Shown here piece after piece: positions 27,831-38,420 of a stretch of 64,000 bases of DNA. The position numbers and the translations under genes are program-made. Below the pieces are notes generated by a model. That model worked only from the letters and a program-made list of their open reading frames with translations. It did not search any database and was not told the origin of the DNA. Position 1 is the stretch's first letter; each line of letters begins with the position of its first letter. The stretch is from Girardinichthys multiradiatus (taxonomy: Eukaryota; Chordata; Actinopteri; Cyprinodontiformes; Goodeidae): assembly GCF_021462225.1 (NCBI RefSeq), contig NC_061797.1, positions 21,475,093-21,539,092 of the forward strand. Reading direction: 5' to 3'.

Positions 27831-30153
27831 ATCTACTTAAACAACCAAACACTTGCACATTGTTGAAATATTGGTCAAAACACACTAAATGAATTCAATA
27901 AAATCATTGTAAAAAAAAAAAAAAAATGTTATGTTATGTTAGAGTTGTTTTAAGATTACTTATAAACCCTTATAGAAATCAGAGGAAGAAAGATAAGTAA
28001 CTGTCTTTAACAGCTGCTGCTTATCAATGCCATATTAGAACTTTTTCTGCTACGTGCACACATAATTAGGGTTCATCACACCCACTGACCACACTGTTCA
28101 AACCAGCTGCTTCAGGCTACACATAAATCTTACTGATAACATTATAGGCGTGTGCTCCATTCTTTGTAAAGGGTGGAGACAAGAGTATAAATACTACGGT
28201 TTTACCTATGCCTGGGGTTCTTCACCTTCTTCACCTGCAAGGAGCAGGATTTAGCCCAGTACTATATTGTACTATTTTTTTTTCCTTAAAGCATTAAATC
28301 CAGTTTGAACCTTATTTATGGGAGTTTAGTATTTTATATCTGAGATTAAAGAACCGTAGGATCCACAGACAGCAGTTTCAATATAAATGTTTGATTTTAA
28401 TTCTTTGCAGGACAGTAAAGTGACATTATGTTTTAAAATTAACAAATATATAATATACACATAACCAACTCTTACAACAAACTATTTTTATGTTGCTAAT
28501 ATTACGTTCAGACTTAAATATTGCAACTGTTTATGATAAACTCCAAATTCCTCAAACACAAAACAAAACAAAAAATACACTGTGAGTCTCTGAAAAGAAT
28601 TAAAGGTTCAAGGGATACCAAGCTCTAATAAATTAATTATCAGGCATAGTTGTCTTTGTTATTGTTAATATTGATTGGCCAAATTGTAAGCTGCAACCAT
28701 TGTGAGTTACGTCAAGCAACACAATTAACAACCTGTGCAGACGTAGCAATGACCAGCTACACCATGTGTGCACCGATGGCACATAGCTCTGACCTCGTGC
28801 AATTGCATGTAATTCAATATTGTTATTAAAGGTGAAGCAGAATGTAGTGTTTGCCTCAGTGGTTCCATCCGAACCCCAAACATAAGGGCATCTGCTTGCA
28901 GAACAACTTCAAACTCAGTCTTCTGAATGCAAAATGATGCACTCAGTACCTGCTGCTGTAAATAGCAACGAGAAAGGTTTACAAACTGTAACAGTCCAGA
29001 AGCGCATGCAGGAGCAGAATGGAACAGAAGGAAAAAAATCAGCAACTGGATCATTCATAATGATGTCACGCAACAACTTCTGCATGCCTGAAGCGCCACA
29101 GCGTTTGTTCGGTTTTCCTCTAGTTGGGGGCAGTAGCAGCCAGCCAGTAGCCCATGCAATTTCCTCATTTTCCTCATTCTGGTTCTCATTGCCCATGCAA
29201 TCTTTGAAAATCGCACTAAACATTCCCACTTATTGAAAGTTAAATTTTTTTTGTTTGTAGAAGCAACTTAGTGTCCCTATTTGGGACCTTTGAAGACTAG
29301 TGCCTTAATCTCAGTCAACAAGTAGGGTATAGTTTACAATTTGGTGTTTATCCATTATTGGTTTTGTTTATAGGTTACGTAGGCTTGCTTTGTTGTCTTT
29401 TCATTACTCCACTAACAAGGAGCAGATATAAGCAGAATTAATATTAGATGTGTTGTTTTTTTTTGTTTTTTTTAGTTGACTGTTAGATATTCCATGATAA
29501 TTATTTCAATAAATATTATTCCCAACATTTTCCCTAATAAACTTTAAGTGCAGCTGTAATGCATGCCTTACATCAGTGATTTTTGATAACCAGTGAGATA
29601 GTTTGGTTTATTGCATTAAAAAACAAATGGAAATGTGACTGCTACAAACATTGAAATGAGGATCACAAAAAGATAATAGTTAAATGTTCCAGCTTCCTCG
29701 AACATGGCGTGGAGCCTGAGCAGGCTGGCTTTTATTGTCCAAAACAGATTAATAAAAACCAGGATGACCTTGAATTAGTGCGGGCTGGCTCTCTGGCACA
29801 GCTGACATGAAGTCTAAAATTACTGCTTGGGGGTCAGTGAGGGCCCCTGCAGAGGGAGTCAAGAACCACAGACTGTGTTTTGCCATGTCGGTGAGGTGGA
29901 GGAGAAACATCTGTGACAGATGAGAGAAGCAAAAAGTGCATGAGTCAATAGAAGCATCCTGTTTAATTCTCTGCACACCCTCTGTCCAGATTAAAATGGA
30001 AACACAAGAAAAAGCTAAGGTCACACAAGGTAAACATTAGAAACATTAAACATTATCATTTAGACCAGTAAATTCCTGCCCTTCTTTCATTTCGTTTATG
30101 GCTTTGAAAGGCATTCTTCCATTTTGTTTAATCAAACTTTTCTACTGAAGGTC
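27831..30153. other. unannotated interval with a 16-base A run
   Basis: A poly(A) tract lies at 27911-27926. The part 28690-29240 has overlapping open frames on both strands (about 100-109 codons) and is less AT-biased. No family was recognised and no start, splice or signal pattern supports a gene. Confidence 0.4.
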
Positions 30154-30166
30154 AAATCATTATTCA

Positions 30167-30528
30167 GTCAGTCAGTCATTTTCTACTGCTTATTCCATAG
30201 TGGGTCACGGGGGAGCTGGTGCCTATCTCCAGCAGTCTATGGGCAAGAGGCAGGGTACACCCTAGACAAGTCGCCAGTCCATCGCAGGGCAACACACAAA
30301 CAACCATGCACACACTCATTCATACACCTAAGGGCAATTTAGAGGGACCAATTAACCAAACAGGCATGTCTTTGGACTGTGGGAGGAAGCTGGAGTACCC
30401 AGTGAGAACCCATGCATGCACAGGGAGAACATGCAAACTCCATGCAGAAAGAGCACCAGCTGGGAATTGAACCTAGGACCTTCTTGTTGCAAGACAACAG
30501 TGCTACCAACTGCGCCACCGTGCAGCCC
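30167..30528 (-). mobile_element. tRNA-derived SINE, complete, 13-bp target duplication
   Basis: On the minus strand it starts GGGCTGCACGGTGGCGCAGT, with an A-box-like GGCGCAGTTGGTAGC and a B box GGTTCAATTCC. The widespread SINE body follows (TTGCATGTTCTCCC, then CCACAGTCCAAAGACATGC, then CCCTGCGATGGACTGGC). It ends in GAAAATGACTGACTGACTG. The 13-bp duplication AAATCATTATTCA lies at 30154-30166 and 30529-30541. The right duplication touches the tail of the LINE at 30542, so the SINE landed at the LINE's 3' boundary. No protein is encoded; the open frames here are incidental. Confidence 0.9.
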
Positions 30529-30541
30529 AAATCATTATTCA

Positions 30542-33500
30542 ATTCTATTCAATTAAAAAATACTTTATTAATCCCGAAGGAAAATTAAATGTTGTTGTAG
30601 CTCATTATGAAGATTTCTTCAAAGAGCCGTTGTAGATGCTGATGGCTGTGGGCAGGAAGGATCTCCTGTAGCGCTCCGTCTTACAGCAGATCTGAAGAAG
30701 CCTCTGACTGAAGACACTCTGTTGTTGTAGGACAGTCTCATGATGCTCGGGGTTCTCCATAATGTTCTTCATTTCATGAAGAATCCATCTTTCCACAATG
30801 ATCTCCAGAGGTTCCAGAGGAGTCCCCAGAACAGAGCCAGCCTTCTTTATCACCTTGTTGAGCTTTTTTAAGTCCCTGGCTCTGATGCTGCTTCCCCAGC
30901 AGATGATGGCAGAAGAGATCACACTCTCCACAACAGACTTATAGAAGATATGCAGCATCTTGCTGCAAACACCAAAGGCCCTAAGCTTCCTCAAGAAGTA
31001 CAGTTTGCTCTGTCCCTTCTTGTAGATGGCTTCACAGTTGCATCTCCATTCTAGTCTGTTGTCCAGGTGAACACCAAGGTATTTATACTCCTCCACCACC
31101 TCCACTTCTTCTCCCATGATGGAAACAGTTTTTGACTTATTCCTGTTTCTCTTAAAATCTACAATCATCTCCTTTGTTTTAGTCACGCTCAAAATGAGAT
31201 GATTGTTTCCACACCATGCCACAAAGTGGTCCACCACCTTCCTGTACTCATCTTCTTGTCCATCTCTGATCCACCCCACAACTGCAGAATCATCAGAGTA
31301 TTTCTGCAGATGACAGGAGTCTGTCTTGTACTGGAAGTCTGAGGTGTTCAGAGTGAAAATGAATGGTGAGAGTACAGTCCCCTGTGGTGCTCCTGTGCTG
31401 CTGACTACCTGGTTACTCACAACCCTTCAGTCTCACAAACTGTGGTCTGTTTGTCAGGTAGTCTTTGATCCAGGAGATTGTTGAGGCCTCCACCTGAGTC
31501 TTCTGGAGTTTCTGACTAAGCAAATCAGGTTGGATTGTTTTAAACGCACTGGAGAAATCAAAGAACATGATCCTCACAGTGCTGGTGGCTTTGTCCAGAT
31601 GACAGTGGGTTTGTTGAAGCAGATGTATGATGGCATCTTCAACTCCAACTCCACAGCGATAAGCAAACTGAAGGGGGTCCTGATGCTTTACTGTTTGCTT
31701 ACTCAGGTTGGCCAACAGGAGTCTCTCTAGGACCTTCATGATGTGGGATGTCAGGACAACAGGTCTATAGTCATTGAGGACTGATGGGTGAGTTTTCTTT
31801 GGTACCGGAACAAGACAGGAGGTCTTCCACAACACCGGAACCTTCTTCTGGGCCAGGCTAAGGTTGAAGAGGTGCTGCAGAATCCCACAGAGCTGCTCTG
31901 CATAGGCCTTCAGGACTCTAGGGCTGACATGATCTGGACCTGCAGCCTTATTCTGATTCAGTCTCTCCAGTTGCATCTTCACTTGACTTCTTGAGACACA
32001 CAGGTGGAAGGGGGTGGCAAAGGAAGCATCAGCATCTTCTGGTATGGTTGAAGGCAAACATGTAGGGCTGAGGTGGAAGATAAAAAATGTGAGGTGTTGC
32101 TGGACAGCTGTGGGTCCTGTGGGTCAAAGGAGAGTGGAATGTCTGTTTGGCTGTGAGCAGGAGAGGAGGATGCTGAGCTTGTTTCTGAACTGAACCTATT
32201 GAAGAATGTGTTCAGTTCATTGGCTCTGTCCAGACCTCCATTGGTCTGATCATCCTTCTGCTTGAAGCCTGTGATCTTCTTCATCCCTGTCCACACATTT
32301 CTGATATTGTTTTGCTGGAGCTTGCTCTCCAGCTTCTTCTTGTACACCTCCTTGCTGTCTCTTATCTTGACTTTAAGTTGCTTCTGTATACTCCTCAATA
32401 ATTCTCTGTCTCCTTCTCTGAAGGCTCTTTTGTTTTTGTTAAGCAGGTCACAGGTGATCGAAGGTTTGATATTGGGGAAGCATCTCACGGTTCTGGTGGG
32501 GATGATGTTATCCACACAGAAGTTTAGATAGTCGGTTACACACTCAGTTATGGCATTGATGTCTTCTCCATGTGGCTGGCACAGTGCGTCCCAGTCTGTA
32601 GCCTCAAAGCAACCTTGCAGAGCTTCTTCAGCTTCCTGTGACCATTTTCTCACAGTCCTCTTTATTACAGGTTGGCTCTGAACAAGGGTTTTATATTTTG
32701 AGCAGAGAAAAACAAGATTGTGATCTGATTTGCCAAGAGGAGGTCTTGTTGTAGAGATGTATGAGTCCTTGACATTTGCATAAAACAAATCTAATGTTTT
32801 GTTTTCTCTGGTAGAGCAGCTGACAAACTGTTGAAACGTTGGAAGTGTAGCAGAGAGTGAAGCATGGTTAAAATCACCAGAAATTGCCACAAAAGCATTG
32901 GGGTTTTGTGTCTGTAGCTTAGCAACAACTGAGCTGATGGCATCACATGCAGTGTCGGCAACAGCGGAAGGTGGAACGTAAACTGTTGCCAAAAATAACA
33001 CTGGTGAACTCTCTGGGTAAATAATATGGAAAAATACTTACTGCCAACAGTTCAATATCTGGACTGCAGAGATGACACTTCACAGTAACATGTCCTGGAT
33101 TACACCATCTGTTGTTCACAAGTACTGCCAGTCCACCTCCTTTACATTAGCCGCTCCTCTTTAAATCTGTCTGTTCGTATGGTTAAAAAGCCCGGCAGAG
33201 AGACGCTGGAGTCGGGGATATGATCCTGCAGCCATGACTCAGTAAAACACATAATACTACATGCCCGGTACTCTGGCTGGGTCCTTTGTAGGGCTTGGAG
33301 TTCATCCAACTTGTTTCCCAACAATCTCACATTGCCCATCATAATCAACGGAATAGATAATTTGAACTTCCTCCTTCTCTCTCTTCTCTTAGCTCCTGCT
33401 CTGCATCCACGGCGTCTCTTTTTCAACTCGTCACGGATTTGGGGTTGTAGTTTGAGCTTCTGAGATATTAATCAGCTGCTCCCGGTTGTAAGAAACAACC

Positions 33501-33716
33501 CCGCTGCCATGGCAATGCATCATAACAAATGTCCAAAAATAGAAAGTATTAGGAAAAAACCTTCAAGCTGCACAGCATCTGACACCGGAGAGGACAGCTG
33601 TCCAAAAAAAATCAACTGTATCCACCACAAGAGGAAGAGTTCCCAAAAAAGAATAAATCAGAATCAAAAGTAACAGAGCAACTCCCACCTGCTGCCACCT
33701 TGAGCGGCGCAATTCT
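30542..33716 (-). mobile_element. near full-length CR1-group non-LTR retrotransposon (LINE)
   Basis: The element reads right to left. A leader of about 290 bp starts near 33710 and is followed by a single long endonuclease/reverse-transcriptase gene broken into several frames. A short 3' end has CGGGATTAATAAAGTA and ATTGAA-type tail repeats (30542-30580). The order endonuclease then reverse transcriptase, plus the AATAAAGTA/ATTGAA tail, fits the CR1/L2/Rex group of teleost LINEs. I cannot fix the exact clade. CAATTCTA occurs at both boundaries (30540-30547 and 33710-33717) and may be the target duplication, though the tail repeats make the left side ambiguous. Presence of the leader means it is not the usual heavily 5'-truncated copy. 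Confidence 0.85.
30605..33426 (-). pseudogene. LINE endonuclease/reverse transcriptase, frameshifted
   Basis: The product would nick target DNA and copy the LINE RNA. Four overlapping frame segments preserve the domains. 33426-33142 holds the basic start and the endonuclease motif FTESWL. 33001-31979 holds the apurinic-like endonuclease core with SGDFNHA and KSDHNLVFL, both typical catalytic blocks. 32057-31413 holds reverse transcriptase motifs NYRPVVLTS and FFDFSSAFKTI (motif A). 31420-30605 holds GAPQGTVLSPF (motif B) and KYSDDSAVVG (motif C, the metal-binding aspartates), then thumb and C-terminal parts. At least three frame breaks separate the segments (near 33140-33000, 32000 and 31415), so it cannot make one protein. 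The motifs are otherwise little decayed, implying moderate age. Confidence 0.9.
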
Positions 33717-35181
33717 AGAACTATAATTATAGAATTATAATGACCAAACGACTATCAGTGGTGTTTTGGCAGTATTAATTTGAACTTGCTTAATTAGTCA
33801 TAGAAATGAAGAATTAATTCGAGCAGGGAAACAGTGTAAAATAAAAAAAGCATTCATTTGACACCACATTTAGTGGATGAATCTTACTGGCCACTTTGAA
33901 AAATAATAACTTAAAGGAAAATTATTTAGATCCTATTTTACAGAGTTGAGGCACAGTTCACAGCTGTAAATATTCAGTCAGAATCAGTCTGTACAACTTT
34001 AGGTTTTCATCAGTTTTTGACCTCACTGAATATTCCATTTGTCACTGCCCATTAAATACACGTTTTAGAATTGTGCCAATCATTTGCCAACATTTATGCT
34101 AAACAGCAAAATCATAAATTTATCACAGTGTCTGCAGTTTACTGAGCAGATATACAATCAATAAAAACAAACATCACAATTTTGAAAGGTTTTGACAAGG
34201 ACAGTGCAGACAGCACGGCCAGACCTCAAGATGTTTTTCATGGTTTCACCTGTTGTATTCTGACATCGCCTTCACAGCATCTATTCTGTCTGTCCTCCCT
34301 GAAACATTAAAAGCTTAACCTGTGATCTGGTCCATGACTTTCACCCTCTGCAGCGGGGTAGAGCAGGGAAGGTGAACTTTGACACATAAATGAATGGAGG
34401 GTAGAAGGTCATTTAACTGTTAATGGTGTCTGTCTGAAAGATCTCAAAGGGCAAATGACCATGCCATGCTCGTTGCCAGCCATCTAATTCATTAACAATA
34501 ACAGAAGAAAAGACCACATATGCACCTTACAACACTAGCTCTTATTTTACCAATTTGGAAGGGATGGAAGAAAAGTGTGGATACAACCAGTTTGTTTTTG
34601 TCAGAACTGCCATCTTGATGTTTCTAGTCCAGTTTCTCTCAAAAGTTAAATCATTCCTTTCTAAGAAAAGGTAATACTGGAGAGTCACAATGGTTTTAAT
34701 AAAATCACAGCTCCCTTAAGCTATCTACAGTCCATCTTCATTACAGTTGAGCACTCTGCTGATCCTTGCCTCTGTTGATATAACCTCCAATCAAGGAGGG
34801 TTTTGTCTTTTTTGATTTCTGCCTATTCACTGCTAATAAAAACCAAATCAGTCCACCGACTACAGATATTCAAAAACATAAACACAAGACAAAGACAAAA
34901 GTGTGTTAGTTCAAAAAACATACAAATGGCATGCACAAAATGATAAAATTTTAACTAAAATTACCATTTCCTTATGAAATATATATAGCCTATAGAGTAC
35001 CGGAAATTCCTTAAGAAAATGTTAACCATAAATCACAAGTAGATACTGTATTATGAGTACAATTGCACAATATTAGTATTAGTATTGGCAGGTATCTCAC
35101 CTTGATTTGTGAACTTCAGAATTAATCAGAAATTCAAATTCACACCCTTATACATTATGCATCCTTTACCTTCTTAACGCC
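33717..35181. other. unannotated interval
   Basis: AT-rich sequence between the LINE and the piggyBac element, with no repeat family recognised. A small palindromic AT stretch (ATAATTATAG) lies at about 33720-33745. Confidence 0.5.
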
Positions 35182-36314
35182 TTAACCCCCCTGTTGTCCT
35201 TGGGTCAAAATGACCCGCCACTGTGTTAAAACCCCCCCAAAAATCCACTAAATGCTATTTTTTTAACTTGACATTTGATGTATTTTCCTATATTGGCCTC
35301 AACAATAGAAAAAGTGAAATGTTGCTTTTATTCACATTTCCATATAAGCTGTACAACAAAAGGTACAAAAGGTGGTCTTCGGGTCAAAATGACCCGTGAG
35401 ACAAATAGAGTTGAAATCAAGGTCACAGAGTTATTTACAAACCACAGAATGTTACATTGTTTTAGTTGTGTCTCAGATCAATCAGTAGCAGGAGTAAACA
35501 AGGCAAATCAGGTGGTGTTTTCGCAGGCTTCAGAAGACCAACTGTTTATTTCCAGAGGTTATAAAGGTGCTGCAGATAACAGGAACCTGAATTCTGACTG
35601 TGCTGAAGCCATGAGTGTGTTATACTGCTGAAGACGCTGTAGAGCTGATTTTCTCAGATGTCCAGCAAGACATCTCTGATTCAGAAGAGGAAGTGGAGGA
35701 TGTATCCAAAGAAGAAGATGGGGAGGAATACAACCCAGAGCATGATGAATCATCTTCAGAAGAAGAAAACCCTGAAGCTGAAAGAGAGACTTTCCTTTCA
35801 CAAAATGGCAAAATAACATGGTCCTCAGCAGCATATGACCAACACAAAACATCATAAAGATGACCCCAGGACCCACAAGGTATGCCGTTTCTCATGCCCA
35901 TGATATTATCTCTACATTCTACCTGTTTATCACACCAGCAATAGAAAAAATAATCCTGGGGATGACAAATCTGGAGGGTTTTCGCAAATATGGAGACAGC
36001 TGGAAAAAGATTAATGAGATTGACCTGCCGACCTACTTAGGGCTGCTAATCTTAGCAGGTGTATACAGGTCCTGAGGTGAGGCTGCAGCTAGTCTATGGG
36101 ATGCTGAGAGTGGAAGGCCAATTTTCCGAGCCACAATATCACTCAAAGTCTTTCACACCTACTCAAGACTGCTACAATTTGATGACCGCAAGACGTGTGA
36201 CAGACAAACTTGCAGCCATAAGAGAGGTATGGGACAAGTGGGTGGAGCGGCTGCCCTACCTCTACAATCCAGGGCCTGACGTAACAGTGGATGAACAACT
36301 GGTTCCATTTAGAG

Positions 36315-36422
36315 GTAATCTGTTTTCATATTTGTAATAAAAGTGATTTTCACTATTGATTTCTTTGACTGTTTTCTGTCACACTGATACTAATCATTGA
36401 TGCTAATGTCTTTTCTCCAAAG
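36315..36422 (+). other. 108-bp intron in the piggyBac transposase
   Basis: The coding frame reads R-G across a GT...AG boundary. Exon end AGAG is followed by GTAATCTG at 36315, and the acceptor CTCCAAAG ends at 36422 before GTCGTTGT. A branch-like CTGATACTAAT sits at about 36390-36400. Without removal the frame stops after about 7 residues; with removal it continues directly into the conserved core. Confidence 0.8.
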
Positions 36423-36810
36423 GTCGTTGTCCTTTCCGGCAGTATATGCCCAGCAAGCCAGCAAAATATGGGATCAAGTCATGGGTGGCTTGCGATGCCA
36501 AATCAAGTTATGCTTGGAAAATGCAAGTCTCTACTGGGAAGCTTACCAGTGGATGCCCAGAGAAGAACCAGGGGATGCGAGTTGTGCTTGATGTGACAGA
36601 GGGACTGAGGGGTCACAATGTGACATGTGACAATTTCTTCACCTCTTATGAACTCGGACAGCAGCTCCTGAAGAGGAAGATCACCATGTGTGAAATAGTG
36701 TTGTCAAAGAGCAGCAAGGTGAACAAGAAAACAGCATCAGCCCCTGGTTTCAGATTCTTCTGTTGACTTTTTATTTGTTTATTGGATCAAACAAAGACCT
36801 CTAAAAACTA

Positions 36811-38420
36811 CAGGTCCTTCTCAAAATATTAGCATATTGTGATAAAGTTCATTATTTTCCATAATGTCATGATGAAAATTTAACATTCATATATTTTAGA
36901 TTCATTGCACACTAACTGAAATATTTCAGGTCTTTTATTGTCTTAATACGGATGATTTTGGCATACAGCTCATGAAAACCCAAAATTCCTATCTCACAAA
37001 ATTAGCATATCATTAAAAGGGTCTCTAAACGAGCTATGAACCTAATCATCTGAATCAACGAATTAACTCTAAACACCTGCAAAATATTCCTGAGGTCTTT
37101 AAAACTCCCAGCCTGGTTCATCACTCAAAACCCCAATCATGGGTAAGACTGCCGACCTGACTGCTGTCCAGAAGGCCACTATTGACACCCTCAAGCAAGA
37201 GGGTAAGACACAGAAAGAAATTTCTGAACGAATAAGCTGTTCCCAGAGTGCTGTATCAAGGCACCTCAGTGGGAAGTCTGTGGGAAGGAAAAAGTGTGGC
37301 AGAAAACGCTGCACAACGAGAAGAGTTGACCGGACCCTGAGGAAGATTGTGGAGAAGGGCCGATTCCAGACCTTGGGGGACCTGCGGAAGCAGTGGACTG
37401 AGTCTGGAGTAGAAACATCCAAAGCCACCGTGCACAGGCGTGTGCAGGAAATGGGCTACAGGTGCCGCATTCCCCAGGTCAAGCCACTTTTGAACCAGAA
37501 ACAGCGGCAGAAGCGCCTGACCTGGGCTACAGAGAAGCAGCACTGGACTGTTGCTCAGTGGTCCAAAGTACTTTTTTCGGATGAAAGCAAATTCTGCATG
37601 TCATTCGGAAATCAAGGTGCCAGAGTCTGGAGGAAGACTGGGGAGAAGGAAATGCCAAAATGCCAGAAGTCCAGTGTCAAGTACCCACAGTCAGTGATGG
37701 TCTGGGGTGCCGTGTCAGCTGCTGGTGTTGGTCCACTGTGTTTTATCAAGGGCAGGGTCAATGCAGCTAGCTATCAGGAGATTTTGGAGCACTTCAAGCT
37801 TCCATCTGCTGAAAAGCTTTATGGAGATGAAGATTTCATTTTTCAGCACGACCTGGCACCTGCTCACAGTGCCAAAACCACTGGTAAATGGTTTACTGAC
37901 CATGGTATCACTGTGCTCAATTGACCTGCCAACTTTCCTGACCTGAACCCCATAGAGAATCTGTGGGATATTGTGAAGAGAACGTTGAGAGACTCAAGAC
38001 CCAACACTCTGGATGAGCTAAAGGCCGCTATCGAAGCATCCTGGGCCTCCATAAGACCTCAGCAGTGCCACAGGCTGATTGCCTCCATGCCACGCCGCAT
38101 TGAAGCAGTAATTTCTACAAAAGGATTCCCGACCAAGTATTGAGTGCATAACTGTACATGATTATTTGAAGGTTGACATTTTTTGTATTAAAAACACTTT
38201 TCTTTTATTGGTCGGATGAAATATGCTAATTTTGTGAGATAGGAATTTTGGGTTTTCATGAGCTGTATGCCAAAATCATCCGTATTAAGACAATAAAAGA
38301 CCTGAAATATTTCAGTTAGTGTGCAATGAATCTAAAATATATGAATGTTAGATTTTCATCATGACATTATGGAAAATAATGAACTTAATCACAATATGCT
38401 AATATTTTGAGAAGGACCTG
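36811..38420 (+). mobile_element. Tc1/mariner element with 200-bp inverted repeats
   Basis: A 1610-bp element bounded by TA at 36809-36810 and 38421-38422. Its inverted repeats, 36811-37010 and 38221-38420, start CAGGTCCTTCTCAAAATATT and differ at only a few positions. It contains one transposase gene with a single nonsense change. Such long repeats (200 bp) are characteristic of several fish Tc1 groups. The near identity of the arms and the single coding lesion imply recent insertion into the LTR at 36689-38989. Confidence 0.95.
37139..38143 (+). pseudogene. DD34E Tc1 transposase with one in-frame stop
   Basis: The Met at 37139 opens a 334-residue frame with N-terminal helix-turn-helix motifs (about residues 8-45, then 70-110) and a basic linker GRKKCGRKR. 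The catalytic Asp148 lies in VLFSDESKF, Asp238 in FQHDLAPAHS and Glu273 in PDLNPIENLW, with exactly 34 residues between the last two. The only break seen is TGA at 37922-37924, where the Trp of the usual WP motif is expected (TGG to TGA). After it the same frame continues to the natural stop at 38141-38143. The length and all three catalytic residues are otherwise as in active relatives. The protein would cut and paste the element at TA sites. Confidence 0.92.

Noticed and set aside
35275..35631. 118-codon frame at the piggyBac left end
   Set aside because: It spans the subterminal palindrome region upstream of the transposase and has no transposase motif.
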